From positions 1-33,325 of the forward strand of contig JAPUHK010000054.1 of the NCBI GenBank assembly GCA_027297745.1: DNA of 33,325 nucleotides, given 5' to 3'. Position 1 is the stretch's first letter; every line of letters begins with the position of its first letter. Shown here in pieces: positions 17,655 through 27,355 of the stretch. Under the pieces are notes generated by a model. That model was not told the origin of the DNA, made no database searches, and was given only the letters and a program-made list of their open reading frames with translations. Both the position numbers and the translations under genes were made by a program. Source of the DNA: Planctomycetota bacterium (GTDB lineage Bacteria; Planctomycetota; PLA2).

Positions 17655-18620
17655 GTGGACGACGTCCCGCAGCGGCTCGATTTCACGGAAGCGGCCGAGC
17701 GCCGCTTCCCGGTCTCCGCCGAAGAGGCGGGCGCGCGCCTGGATCTGTTCCTGGCGCGCCGGCTGCACGACTGGAGCCGCGCCGGGGTCCAACGCTTGAT
17801 CCGGGAGGGCGCCGTGCAACTGGACGGAGCTGCGGCCCGCGCCGCCACGCGTCTGCGGGCGGGCGCCGAGGTGACGGTGCGCGTCCCGCGCGTGCTCCCC
17901 TTCGAGGTCGTGCCGCAGGATCTGCCGCTGGACGTGCTCATGGAAGAGGAGGCCTTCGTCGTGCTGCACAAGCCCGCGGGCATCGCCGTGCACCCCGGCG
18001 CGGGCAGACCCGACGGCACGCTCGCGAACGCCCTGGCGTACCGCTACGGACCGCTGGCCGAGCGCGGCGGCAAGCACCGTCCGGGCATCGTGCACCGGCT
18101 CGACCTCGACACGAGCGGGGTGTTGGTGGTGGCCAAGTCGGATGCGGCCCATCGGGCGCTGCAGAACGCTTTCAAGGCGCGCACCGTGCGCAAGGAGTAC
18201 CGTGCGCTGGCCTTCGGGGATCCCGCCGCGCGCAGCGAGCGCATCGATGCTCCGCTGGGCCGCAGCCTGGCGCACCCCGAGCGCATGGCCGTGCGCTTCG
18301 ACGGGGGGCGCGACGCGGCGACGGAGGTCGAGGTGATCGAACGCTACGGCACTGCCTGCCTGCTCGCCTGCCGCCCGGAGACGGGGCGTACGCACCAGAT
18401 CCGCGTCCATCTGCAGAGCCGTAGGCATCCCATCCTCGGCGACGCACTGTATGCCGGCCGCCGCAAGCCTCCCGTTCCGGTGCCGCGCCTGATGTTGCAC
18501 GCGCTGCGTCTGTCCTTTCCGCATCCGCGCTCCGGGGAGCAGATCGAGGTGGAAGCGCCCTTGCCGGACGACTTTCGCGAGGTGGTGGCGGCGCTGCGCG
18601 CGCAGCATGACGCGGATTGA
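17655..18620 (+). CDS. rluD: RluA/RluD-family 23S rRNA pseudouridine synthase
   Basis: 321 residues from GTG 17655 (E. coli RluD has 326). The frame is open upstream, but that part is not RluD-like. An S4 RNA-binding domain lies at about 20-85 (ARLDLFLARRL, VQRLIREGAVQLDG). The catalytic domain has LHKPAGIAVHPG (104-115) and HRLDLDTSGVLVVAKS (147-162), in which Asp150 is the expected nucleophile, and ETGRTHQIRVHLQ plus HPILGDALY towards the C-terminus. It modifies uridines in 23S rRNA, and exact site specificity cannot be read from sequence. It diverges from the duplicated membrane protein across 130 bp. Its TGA lies inside the -35 box of the downstream mutase promoter. Confidence 0.93.
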   Translation: MDDVPQRLDFTEAAERRFPVSAEEAGARLDLFLARRLHDWSRAGVQRLIREGAVQLDGAAARAATRLRAGAEVTVRVPRVLPFEVVPQDLPLDVLMEEEAFVVLHKPAGIAVHPGAGRPDGTLANALAYRYGPLAERGGKHRPGIVHRLDLDTSGVLVVAKSDAAHRALQNAFKARTVRKEYRALAFGDPAARSERIDAPLGRSLAHPERMAVRFDGGRDAATEVEVIERYGTACLLACRPETGRTHQIRVHLQSRRHPILGDALYAGRRKPPVPVPRLMLHALRLSFPHPRSGEQIEVEAPLPDDFREVVAALRAQHDAD

Positions 18621-18645
18621 CGGCAGTCGGCCGGGGGATTAGCCT
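18617..18645 (+). promoter_or_regulatory. Candidate promoter of the propionyl-CoA/methylmalonyl-CoA cluster
   Basis: TTGACG (18617-18622, 5 of 6 to consensus), a 17-bp spacer and TAGCCT (18640-18645). ATG 18655 is 9 nt further on, so the leader would be only a few nucleotides. No Shine-Dalgarno sequence is seen. The -35 box contains the rluD stop codon. Confidence 0.5.
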
Positions 18646-18654
18646 TCGCGGCGC

Positions 18655-20265
18655 ATGGACCGCGAGACTTGGCGCGCCAAGGTGTACGGTCCCTTCACCG
18701 GCAAGCACCGGGAGCGCAAGGGGGATTTCCGCACCCCCAGCGGCGTTCCGCTGGAGCCGTCGTACGGGGACGGGGAGCAACCCGGCGTGCCGCCCTTCAC
18801 GCGCGGCATCCTGCCCAGCATGTACCGCGGCCGGTTGTGGACCATGCGCCAGTACGCCGGTTTCACCTCTGCCCGCTCGAGCAACGATCGCTATCACGCC
18901 CTGCTCAAGAGCGGCAGCACGGGTCTGAGCATCGCCTTCGACCTGCCGACGCAGATCGGCTACGAGTCGGACGATGCGCGCGCGGAAGGCGAGGTGGGCC
19001 GCGTGGGCGTGCCGATCAATTCGCTGCGCGACATGCAGGTGCTGCTCGACGGCATCCCGCTCGAGCGCGTGACGATCTCGATGACGATCAACTCGACCGC
19101 GTCGATCCTGCTCTGCCTGTACGTTGCGGTCGCCAAGCAGCAAGGGATCGCTCTCCACAAGCTCGGCGGCACGATCCAGAACGACATCCTGAAGGAGTAC
19201 GTGGCGCGGGGCACGTACCGCTTTCCGGTCGAGCCCTCGATGCGGCTCATCTGTGACACCTTCCGCTACTGCTCGGAGCATCTGCCCCGTTTCAACCCGA
19301 TCTCCATCAGCGGCTACCACATCCGCGAGGCGGGGGCCACCGCGGTGCAGGAGGTGGCCTTCACGCTGGCGCACGGTATCGCCTACGTCCAGGCCGCGCT
19401 CGACGCCGGCCTGGAGGTGGACACCTTCGCCGGCCGTCTTTCCTTCTTCTTCAATGCGCACAACAACCTGTTCGAGGAGGTGGCCAAGTTCCGGGCCGCG
19501 CGCCGCATGTGGGCAAAGATCATGAGCGGGCGTTTCGGCGCCCGGAAGGAGCGCTCGTGCCAGCTGCGCTTCCATACTCAGACGGCCGGATCGACGCTGC
19601 AGAGCCGCCAGATCGACGTCAACGTCGTGCGCACTACGCTTCAGGCGCTGGCCGCCGTGCTCGGCGGCACGCAGTCGCTGCACACGAACGGACGCGACGA
19701 GGCATTGTCGCTGCCGACCGAAGAGGCCGCGCGCCTGGCGTTGCGTACGCAGCAGGTGCTGGCGTACGAGAGCGGGGTGGCGGACGTCGTCGACCCCGTC
19801 GGCGGCGCACCCTTCGTCGAGGCGCTGACGGACGAGATCGAGGCGCGCGCGACGGAGCTGATCGCGCGCATCGACCAGCTCGGCGGGGCGGTGGCCGCGG
19901 TGGAGCAGCGCTTCATGCAACGCGAGATCGAGCGCAGCGCCTACGAGGTCCAGCGGCGTATCGAGAACGCCGAGGACGTGGTCGTGGGCGTGAACCGCTT
20001 CGAGGTGGAGGACGAAGCTGCGCCGCCGGTCTTCCGCGTGGACGCTGTGGAGCAGCAACGCGTGATCGCGGCGCTGCGCCAGAACCGCGAAGCCCGCGAC
20101 GACACCGAGGTCACGTCGGCGCGCGCCGTGCTGAAGGTGGCCTGCGAGGGGACGGACAACCTGCTGCCCGCGATCCTGCGCTGTGTCGAGGTATACGCCA
20201 CGGTGGGTGAGATCTGCGCCACGCTGGAAGAGGTCTTCGGCGCCTACAGCGAGACCATGGGATGA
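18655..20265 (+). CDS. Methylmalonyl-CoA mutase, catalytic (large) subunit without the B12-binding domain
   Basis: 536 residues, about the length of the catalytic chain of two-subunit mutases. Single-chain enzymes are longer and carry a C-terminal cobalamin domain that is absent here. It rearranges (R)-methylmalonyl-CoA to succinyl-CoA. The TIM-barrel motifs are clear: WTMRQYAGF (62-70), [17 protein letters not shown] (90-106), [12 protein letters not shown] (217-228), [13 protein letters not shown] and [16 protein letters not shown]. Substrate residues match true methylmalonyl-CoA mutase rather than isobutyryl- or hydroxyisobutyryl-CoA mutase: Tyr67, Arg185 and His222 have exactly the spacing of Tyr89, Arg207 and His244 of the Propionibacterium enzyme. 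The stop overlaps the epimerase start (ATGA). The B12 subunit and a MeaB-type chaperone are not in the window. Confidence 0.95.
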   Translation: MDRETWRAKVYGPFTGKHRERKGDFRTPSGVPLEPSYGDGEQPGVPPFTRGILPSMYRGRLWTMRQYAGFTSARSSNDRYHALLKSGSTGLSIAFDLPTQIGYESDDARAEGEVGRVGVPINSLRDMQVLLDGIPLERVTISMTINSTASILLCLYVAVAKQQGIALHKLGGTIQNDILKEYVARGTYRFPVEPSMRLICDTFRYCSEHLPRFNPISISGYHIREAGATAVQEVAFTLAHGIAYVQAALDAGLEVDTFAGRLSFFFNAHNNLFEEVAKFRAARRMWAKIMSGRFGARKERSCQLRFHTQTAGSTLQSRQIDVNVVRTTLQALAAVLGGTQSLHTNGRDEALSLPTEEAARLALRTQQVLAYESGVADVVDPVGGAPFVEALTDEIEARATELIARIDQLGGAVAAVEQRFMQREIERSAYEVQRRIENAEDVVVGVNRFEVEDEAAPPVFRVDAVEQQRVIAALRQNREARDDTEVTSARAVLKVACEGTDNLLPAILRCVEVYATVGEICATLEEVFGAYSETMG

Positions 20266-20640
20266 GACACCTGGATCACGTCGGCGTAGCCGTGCCCGAT
20301 CTGGACGCGGCCTTGAAGCTGTGGAAAGCACTCCTCGGCGAGGAGCCCGTGATCGAGGACGTCGAGGGGCAGAAGGTGCGCACCGCGACCTTCCCGAGCG
20401 GCATCGAACTGCTGGCGCCGCTGAGCGCCGCGAGTCCCATCTCGCGTTTCTTGGACAAGCGCGGCGCCGGCATCCACCACGTCACGCTGCGCGTCCAGGA
20501 CCTGGATGCCGAGCTGAAGCGCCTGAAGGATGCGGGCGTGCGGTTGATCAACGAGGAACCGGTTCCCGGAGCGGGCGGCTGCCGTATCGCCTTCGTGCAC
20601 CCGAAGGCTACCGGCGGCGTCCTGCTGGAGTTGGCCGAGC

Positions 20641-20648
<8 letters not shown>
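20262..20648 (+). CDS. mce: Methylmalonyl-CoA epimerase
   Basis: 128 residues, a normal length for this small vicinal-oxygen-chelate protein. It interconverts (S)- and (R)-methylmalonyl-CoA, linking the carboxylase product to the mutase substrate. The two beta-alpha-beta halves are visible: [19 protein letters not shown] with metal-ligand candidate His6, then [20 protein letters not shown] with His72/73, and LLELAEHE with Glu123. Glu49 in IELLAP fills a further ligand position. It starts in the mutase stop (ATGA) and overlaps the carboxyltransferase gene by 8 bp, which is tight operon packing. Confidence 0.95.
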
Positions 20649-22140
<1,492 letters not shown>

Positions 22141-22189
22141 GCCGTACGCCGGCAAGAGATAGCCGACGGCCGATAACTGCCCCGGATGT

Positions 22190-22331
22190 GTTGCACCGGC
22201 GCAGTGACCCGCAACGGGGGCGGGAGCGATAGTCCGGGTGAACGTGAACCCGGTGTTGCAAGGCCACCGAGGGTATGGAGGTTCCCCCTTTCTCGACGGC
22301 GCAGCCGTCCTGGGACCTCGCTCCCGCTCCC
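22190..22331. other. Highly structured intergenic segment, possible RNA element
   Basis: Helices seen by eye: GTTGC/GCAAC (22190-22194 with 22211-22215), and a 14-bp stem, 22216-22229 with 22318-22331, containing one G-T pair. Inside it are CCGGGT/ACCCGG (22234-22239 with 22248-22253) and GACGGC/GCCGTC with a 3-nt loop (22295-22300 with 22304-22309). GTGTTGCA occurs twice (22188 and 22253). This branched fold could be a cis-regulatory RNA in the 3' region of pccB or part of a larger RNA. The strand is undetermined. I do not recognise a family. Confidence 0.35.
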
Positions 22332-22341
22332 ACTCCGGTCA

Positions 22342-22492
22342 CGTTGAAAAAGAATGGGACGGGCAAGACCACGGGGGGCTGCCCGTCCCAGCTGGCGCTG
22401 GCTCCTCCCACTCTTCCGATGCCGGGATGCAGAGACGCAGCGGCATCGCTCGTTTCACCTTCTCGTCCTTGAACCAGCGCCTTTTCTCGCGC
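22342..22492 (-). ncRNA. Candidate small RNA with its own promoter and intrinsic terminator
   Basis: On the minus strand, TTGGCA (22520-22525), a 15-bp spacer and TAGAAA (22499-22504) could start an RNA near 22492. It would contain an 8-bp stem GGCGCTGG/CCAGCGCC (22474-22481 with 22394-22401) enclosing an 8-bp stem CGATGCCG/CGGCATCG (22441-22448 with 22417-22424). It would end with an 11-bp hairpin (22380-22390 with 22355-22365) followed by TTCTTTTTC, a good intrinsic terminator that only makes sense on the minus strand. Both neighbouring genes are on the plus strand, so no protein gene needs this terminator. A 35-codon ORF (ATG at 22446) lies inside but looks fortuitous. The alternative is a dispersed palindromic repeat. 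Confidence 0.35.
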
Positions 22493-22581
22493 CTTGACTT
22501 TCTACTTAAGCGAGCCCCGTGCCAATCGAGACCCTGCCCGGCGGCGCTTCCAACCCGTGTGGTTTCAGGCGCTTACAAGAA

Positions 22582-22616
22582 GGCGCGCAGCGGGCGCGCG
22601 AGCGGCGCTGCGCGCC
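22582..22616. repeat. Perfect 11-bp inverted repeat
   Basis: GGCGCGCAGCG (22582-22592) and CGCTGCGCGCC (22606-22616) with a 13-nt GC-rich loop. It lies in the non-coding stretch before the biotin carboxylase gene and has no U tract. Confidence 0.6.
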
Positions 22617-22660
22617 ATTGGTCGCACCATTGCCTCACGTTCGTCCCAAATGCACGGGTG

Positions 22661-22684
22661 AACTCCGCGTTCAACTCCGCGTTT
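22661..22684. repeat. Two-copy 12-bp direct repeat
   Basis: AACTCCGCGTTC (22661-22672) is followed directly by AACTCCGCGTTT (22673-22684). It is a short spacer-type tandem repeat in non-coding DNA, with no function visible. Confidence 0.6.
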
Positions 22685-22740
22685 CGCGTGCTCCAAACAG
22701 CGCGACTGCCTGGGGCGCTTTTGGGATAGGCTCTGCGCCC

Positions 22741-24258
22741 GTGTCGATCGAAAAGGTGCTGATCGCCAACCGTGGCGAGATCGCCCTGCGGGTCATTCGG
22801 ACCCTGCGCGAGATGGGCATCGGCTCCGTGGCGGTCTTCAGCGAGGCCGATCGCCGCGAGCTGCACGTGCGCGCGGCCGACGAAGCCTATCCGATCGGCC
22901 CGCCCGCCCCTGCGGAGTCCTACCTGTGCGTCGATCGCCTGCTGGAGGTGGCGGCAAAGGCCGGCTGCGACGCCGTCCATCCCGGCTACGGGTTCTTGAG
23001 CGAGAACGCCGCCTTCGCGCAGGCGGTCGAAGACGCGGGGCTGATCTTCATCGGGCCGAGCGCCCGGACGATCGCGCGCGCCGGGGACAAGCTGCAGGCC
23101 CGCAAGACCATGGAGGCGGCCGGCGTGCCAGTGATCCCCGGCGGCGAAGTGCCGGAGGGCGACCGCAAGCGGCTGCAGGCCGCCGCCAAGGCCTGCGGGC
23201 TGCCGGTCATGCTCAAGGCGGTCGGCGGCGGCGGCGGCAGAGGAATCCGCGTCGTTCGTGAGCCGGGAGAGCTCGAGGCCTCCTTCGAGCGCGCCTCTTC
23301 CGAGGCCGCGGAGGCCTTCGGCAATCCCGCCGTCTATGTGGAGCGCCTGCTGCAGTCGCCGCGCCACATCGAATTCCAGATTCTGGCCGACCAGCACGGA
23401 AACACGGTCCACATGGGGGAGCGGGAGTGCTCTATCCAGCGCCGCCATCAGAAGCTGCTCGAGGAGACGCCCTCCCCGCTGCTCGACGACTCCCTGCGTG
23501 AGCGCATGGGAGCGGCGGCGGTGGCGGCGGCGAAGGCGGTGGACTACCGCGGCGCAGGCACCGTGGAGTTTCTGGTGGACGCGCAGGGCGAGTTTTTCTT
23601 CTTGGAGATGAACACGCGCATCCAGGTCGAGCACCCGATCACGGAGCTGTGCTACGGGGTCGACCTCGTACGGCTGCAGATCGAGGTGGCCGCCGGCGCG
23701 AAGCTCCCCTTTGCGCAGAGCGACCTGCGCTCCAAAGGGCACGCCATCGAAGTGCGCTTGACCGCCGAAGACCCCGAGGCCGGCTTCCTCCCGGTGACCG
23801 GCCGCGTGCGTGCCTTGCGACTGCCGCAAGGGCCGGGCGTGCGAGTCGACTCCCACCTCTTTCCGGGGCAGGAGATCAGCCTGCACTACGACTCGATGCT
23901 CGGGAAGATCATCGCCTGGGGCGGCACGCGCGATGAAGCTATCGACAAGCTGTGCCGCGCGCTGGTGGAGATGCGTGTGGTCGGTCTGAAGACGTGCGCA
24001 CCGCTCCTGCTGGCGCTCTTGCGCGATGAGCGTTTCCGGCGGGGCGATGTGGACACGACCTATCTCGAGAGCTTCGTCAAAGACCCCCAGTGGAGCCGGC
24101 CGCCCCAGTACGGCGGTCTGGCCGCGGAGTTGCCCGCAGTGCTGACGGCCGTGCTGTACGCGCACCGGCGTCAGGGAGCGGCGCGCGCCGTGCGCTCCGG
24201 GCACGGCGGAGGCGGCCGCCGTTGGCTGGACGCCGGCCGCCGCGACGCGCTGCGATGA
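22741..24258 (+). CDS. pccA: Biotin carboxylase subunit of acyl-CoA (propionyl-CoA) carboxylase
   Basis: 505 residues from GTG 22741, where the family's N-terminus begins (SIEKVLIANRGEIALRVIR). The frame is open upstream through non-coding sequence. It uses ATP and bicarbonate to carboxylate biotin. Motifs: HPGYGFLSENAAFA (80-93), the ATP-grasp Gly-rich loop AVGGGGGRGIRVV (160-172) with Lys159, MGERECSIQRRHQKLLEETPS (225-245), and FLEMNTRIQVEHPITE (287-302) with catalytic Arg/Glu residues. The C-terminal ~50 residues are poorly conserved and Arg/Gly-rich. It has no biotinyl domain, which is supplied by the next gene, overlapping as ATGA. TAGGCT (22727-22732) ends 8 nt before the GTG. By context it pairs with the carboxyltransferase upstream, but it could also serve another carboxylase (accC-like). 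Confidence 0.93.
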   Translation: MSIEKVLIANRGEIALRVIRTLREMGIGSVAVFSEADRRELHVRAADEAYPIGPPAPAESYLCVDRLLEVAAKAGCDAVHPGYGFLSENAAFAQAVEDAGLIFIGPSARTIARAGDKLQARKTMEAAGVPVIPGGEVPEGDRKRLQAAAKACGLPVMLKAVGGGGGRGIRVVREPGELEASFERASSEAAEAFGNPAVYVERLLQSPRHIEFQILADQHGNTVHMGERECSIQRRHQKLLEETPSPLLDDSLRERMGAAAVAAAKAVDYRGAGTVEFLVDAQGEFFFLEMNTRIQVEHPITELCYGVDLVRLQIEVAAGAKLPFAQSDLRSKGHAIEVRLTAEDPEAGFLPVTGRVRALRLPQGPGVRVDSHLFPGQEISLHYDSMLGKIIAWGGTRDEAIDKLCRALVEMRVVGLKTCAPLLLALLRDERFRRGDVDTTYLESFVKDPQWSRPPQYGGLAAELPAVLTAVLYAHRRQGAARAVRSGHGGGGRRWLDAGRRDALR

Positions 24259-24761
24259 AGTACTTCGCGCAAGTGGGGGACAAGCGCTTCGAGTGCGCCG
24301 TCGAGACGGGCAACGGGAGCACGTTCGTGCGCGTCGACGGCCGGCGCTACCGCGTGGATTTGGAGCACATCGCCGCGACGGACGCTTATAGCGTGCTCGT
24401 GGATGGACTGAGCTACGAGTTCGCGTTGCACGACGGCGGCGAGTGCATCGAGTTGACGGGCGCCGCCGGGCACTTCGAGGTGCTCGTGGAAGACGAGCGC
24501 ACCCGCGCCGCCCGCGCCGTCGCCGCGCCTCCCGAAATGCAGGCCGGCCCGCACCGCGTATCCTCGATGATGCCCGGCATCGTGCGCGAGGTCCTGGTGC
24601 AGCCCGGGCAAGAGGTTCAGAAGGGCACGCCGCTACTGATCCTCGAGGCGATGAAGATGCAGAACGAGATCCGCGCCGACCGTCCCGGAACCGTCGAGCG
24701 CGTGCACGTTCAACCCGGCGCGACGGTGGAAAAGGGTGCAGCGCTCGTGGAGCTCTCGTAG
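24255..24761 (+). CDS. Biotin carboxyl carrier protein
   Basis: 168 residues. The C-terminal biotinyl domain (about 100-168) contains the biotinylation motif EAMKM with Lys134, preceded by MPGIVREVLVQPGQEVQKG and followed by the mirror-image hairpin (VERVHVQPGATVEKGAALVEL). The N-terminal ~80 residues form a beta-rich segment like the linker domain of propionyl-CoA carboxylase alpha chains. The biotin carboxylase and carrier therefore look like a two-gene split of a PccA-type chain. The start overlaps the biotin carboxylase stop (ATGA). The next gene begins within its last codons. Confidence 0.95.
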   Translation: MKYFAQVGDKRFECAVETGNGSTFVRVDGRRYRVDLEHIAATDAYSVLVDGLSYEFALHDGGECIELTGAAGHFEVLVEDERTRAARAVAAPPEMQAGPHRVSSMMPGIVREVLVQPGQEVQKGTPLLILEAMKMQNEIRADRPGTVERVHVQPGATVEKGAALVELS

Positions 24762-27252
24762 GAGGCGCGGTCAGCAGGAGACACGCGCGCCCCTGAGGTG
24801 GATCGCGCTCGTCGCCGCGGCGGGCCTGATCGTCTGGATCCTGCTCTCGTTCCTGGGGCCCGACTCTACCGGTCCGCGGCTGCCGCCGATCCCGCCCACG
24901 GTGCGCGTCGTGACGGGCACCGTGGGGGTCGCCGATGCCCGCCTGCGCTTGTACGAGGATGTCGATGACGGTTTCGCCCACGAGCCGGGCGTCTCCTCGG
25001 GTACCGCGGGCGCGTTTACGCTGGAGTGGAGCCCGCGACTCAGCGACCGCCGCGAGCACCTGTACCTGATCGTAGAGGCGGAGGGCTTTGCGCGCACGGT
25101 CGTCGCGGCGCATGCCGATCCCGTCCACGCGCGGCTGGAACCGGGGGTAGCGGTGGCGGGCCACGTGCTCGATTTCGAGGGCGCTGAAGTCCCGGACGTA
25201 CCCCTGCGCATCGCCATGGCCCACGATCCGGCGTTGGCGCGCGAGGTCCGGACCGACCGCTTGGGCAGGTTCTCAGTGCCCGGGTTTCCGCGGGGAGCGC
25301 CGCTCGAAATCCTCATCCTGCAGCCGGGAGCCCTGCAGTACGTCGAAGCGCGCTTTCACGCAGGTGACTCCATCACCCTGCGTGTACACCGCGCCGAGCC
25401 CGTCACAGTGCAGCTGTACGACCCCACCGGCCGTCCCATCGCCGGCGCGCGTGTCGCGCTGCCGGGGCCTCCGTCTCTCGAGGATCATCTGCCGGCCGCG
25501 TACACCGACGCGAACGGCGTTGCGCAGTTGCGCGATGTTTCGCGCGGGGGCCCCGTGCGGCTGCAGCTGAAGGCGGACGGCTACCTCTCCGCGCAGATCT
25601 CGGCCGTTCCGAATCTCATCTCGCGCGAGACCCTATGGCCCGCGCGCACGCTCGAGCTGCAGGTCTGGGACGCCGAGCGCGGGGGCGGGGTTGCCAACCT
25701 CGAGCACGAGGTGGAGCTCGTCGAAGATCTCGAAGCCTGGCACCGCAGCAGCTCCGGCGGCATCCAGCACCGTTTCCCGCTGCGCTTCAGCACAACCCCC
25801 GGCCGCTACCTGCTGGACCTACCCGCCGCGCCGGTGGAATTGGCGCTCGAGGCGCCAGGCTACCGCTACCGGCGGGTGCGCGTGCGCGCCAAGACCACGC
25901 GCACGTCTGCGCCCCTCGTGCCCCGGGGCAGCGCACCCACGGCCATGCTCCGTCTTCGTCCGCGGCCGGGGGAGGAGCCGGCGCCGATCGCCATGCCCAT
26001 GGTGATCGTGGACGAAGACACGGGGTGGCACCGCGTGGTCGACCTCGTGCCCGGAGGAGTGGACGTGCAAGTGCCGCCCGGTCGCGACCTCTTCCTCGCG
26101 TCCGTCGGAGCGCAGGACGGCTTCTGGACGCCGAAGCGCGCGGTGCGCTCCCCGGCCGCGGGCGAGCTGCTCGAGGTCGTTGTCGGGTTGCGCGCCGCCC
26201 GGTACATCCACGTCACCGCGCGCCGGCCGCTGAACGGTGAGCTGTTGCTCAAGGACACCAAACAAGGGGCTCTCGAGCTTCCGCTGCGGGCAGAGTTGCG
26301 CGGGGGGCGGGCGGTCTTGTGGGGACGGCCGGGCCGCGAGCTCTTGCTCGAGGTGCGCTATGAGGGGAACTTCTTCGTGGAGCGCGTACAGGTTACTCCG
26401 GGACATGGCGATGTCCGCCTCGATCTGCCGGTGACGGCCGGCGCGGGAGTGAACGTCGTCGTGGCGGATTCGGCAGGCAACCCGATCCCGTTCGCAGAGG
26501 TGCGTCTCTGGCCCCCGGCGGCCGACGGCGTGTACAGCCTGCACCACCGCCCACAGGTGGAGTTCAGCGACGCGGACGGCATCGCCGCGTTCCTGCGCCT
26601 GCAGCCGGGGCAGGCCGCGGTGGAGGTGCGGGCCGACGGCTTCGGGCGCGAGAGCGAGGCCCAGGTGCGGCTGAAGCAGGGCGAGACGACGCACACACCG
26701 CTGGAACTGGGGTCGGCGCTGGTTTGGTGGGGCCGGATCATGGATCCCGACGGCAAGCGGCTGGCGGGCGTGTGGATTCAGGCGCTTGGGCCCGCTGCGC
26801 AGCCGCTGCGCATGCCGAACGGGCAGCAGTGGGACATGTACAACCCGGAGGACGGTGCGCCGGTTCAAGCCGTCACCGATAAGACGGGGGAGTTCGCCGT
26901 GCTCGATGAGACCGACGGGAAGGCGTTGCTAGTAGTCGATGCGCCCGAAGGAGACGAGTTCGGCCCGGCCGCAGTCGTACCGGCCGGCAGGGAGATCCGC
27001 CTCGCGCCGGCCGCCGGGCTGGTGCTGCAGGGCGTGCGGGGCCGCGTGACCGGCGTCTTCTGGTTGCTGCCCGGCAAGCGCGCGCTGCTCCTGTACCGGG
27101 ACCGGGGCATGACCTTCCGCCCCGTTTCGCTCTTGCTGCCCGCAGGACGGCAGTCGCTCTACGTCCGCATGCGGGACGGCAGGACGGCCGTCTTCGAAGT
27201 CGACCTGGTAGCGGGCGAGACGCTCGATGTCACCCCCCGGCTGGAACGGTAA
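24736..27252 (+). CDS. Membrane-anchored carboxypeptidase-regulatory-like (beta-sandwich repeat) protein
   Basis: 838 residues from GTG 24736, overlapping the carrier gene by 26 bp. The start is uncertain: AGGAGG at 24760-24765 has no ATG or GTG in frame at normal distance, and CTG 24793 is another possibility. An Arg-rich N-terminus precedes one membrane segment (21-40, WIALVAAAGLIVWILLSFLG). The outer part has repeated Ig-like or carboxypeptidase-regulatory-like domains, recognised by the strand pattern 'V.G.V.D..G.P...A.V', as in LDFEGAEVPDVPLRI, YDPTGRPIAGARVALPG, ADSAGNPIPFAEVRLWP and MDPDGKRLAGVWIQALG. Such domains are usually binding or structural. No enzyme motif is seen. It resembles the protein at 29034-31751 in design. 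It is probably only co-transcribed with, not functionally tied to, the carboxylase genes. Confidence 0.8.
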   Translation: MQRSWSSRRRRGQQETRAPLRWIALVAAAGLIVWILLSFLGPDSTGPRLPPIPPTVRVVTGTVGVADARLRLYEDVDDGFAHEPGVSSGTAGAFTLEWSPRLSDRREHLYLIVEAEGFARTVVAAHADPVHARLEPGVAVAGHVLDFEGAEVPDVPLRIAMAHDPALAREVRTDRLGRFSVPGFPRGAPLEILILQPGALQYVEARFHAGDSITLRVHRAEPVTVQLYDPTGRPIAGARVALPGPPSLEDHLPAAYTDANGVAQLRDVSRGGPVRLQLKADGYLSAQISAVPNLISRETLWPARTLELQVWDAERGGGVANLEHEVELVEDLEAWHRSSSGGIQHRFPLRFSTTPGRYLLDLPAAPVELALEAPGYRYRRVRVRAKTTRTSAPLVPRGSAPTAMLRLRPRPGEEPAPIAMPMVIVDEDTGWHRVVDLVPGGVDVQVPPGRDLFLASVGAQDGFWTPKRAVRSPAAGELLEVVVGLRAARYIHVTARRPLNGELLLKDTKQGALELPLRAELRGGRAVLWGRPGRELLLEVRYEGNFFVERVQVTPGHGDVRLDLPVTAGAGVNVVVADSAGNPIPFAEVRLWPPAADGVYSLHHRPQVEFSDADGIAAFLRLQPGQAAVEVRADGFGRESEAQVRLKQGETTHTPLELGSALVWWGRIMDPDGKRLAGVWIQALGPAAQPLRMPNGQQWDMYNPEDGAPVQAVTDKTGEFAVLDETDGKALLVVDAPEGDEFGPAAVVPAGREIRLAPAAGLVLQGVRGRVTGVFWLLPGKRALLLYRDRGMTFRPVSLLLPAGRQSLYVRMRDGRTAVFEVDLVAGETLDVTPRLER

Positions 27253-27255
27253 GAG

Positions 27256-27351
27256 AGCCGCAGAAGCGCGGAACGGAAGGGAATAGAGGTCTCGGGTTCG
27301 GGCGGCGGCCTCTCTAGCCGTTGCTTTGTGCGTTTCTGCGCTTCTGCGGCT
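27256..27351. terminator. Long bidirectional hairpin between convergent genes
   Basis: AGCCGCAGAAGCGC (27256-27269) and GCGCTTCTGCGGCT (27338-27351) are perfect 14-bp arms that fill the 103-bp gap between the two stops. Pairing continues inward imperfectly (GGAA with TTCT, then AGAGG with CCTCT). The following bases (GTTCTTACG on plus, CTCTTACCG on minus) are only weakly T-rich. Confidence 0.6.
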
Positions 27352-27355
27352 GTTC

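Noticed and set aside
22180-22260. Cobalamin-riboswitch-like string (GCAGTGACCCGCAAC after a CCGG...CCGG stem)
   Set aside because: It resembles the ACCCGCAAC part of the B12 box, but the CTGT continuation and the receptor-side elements are missing and the downstream gene is not B12-dependent. An Infernal run against RF00174 would decide.
22238-22729. 163-codon plus-strand ORF in the gap
   Set aside because: It has no ribosome site and no recognisable domain, its composition is unlike neighbouring proteins, and it overlaps the hairpins. Probably fortuitous in GC-rich DNA.
22390-22740. tmRNA, RNase P RNA or SRP RNA in the long gap
   Set aside because: I looked for the GAGGAAAGTCCGGGC core of RNase P, the SRP GGAAGCAGC-type loop and a tRNA-like end with a tag frame, and found none.
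24760-24795. AGGAGG as the ribosome site of the repeat protein at 24736
   Set aside because: No ATG or GTG follows in the correct frame at a usable distance. The nearest candidate is CTG 24793, 27 nt away.
22573-25224. 883-codon antisense ORF opposite the carboxylase genes
   Set aside because: It is the reverse frame of well-identified genes, His/Arg-rich without domains. Such shadows are expected at this GC content.
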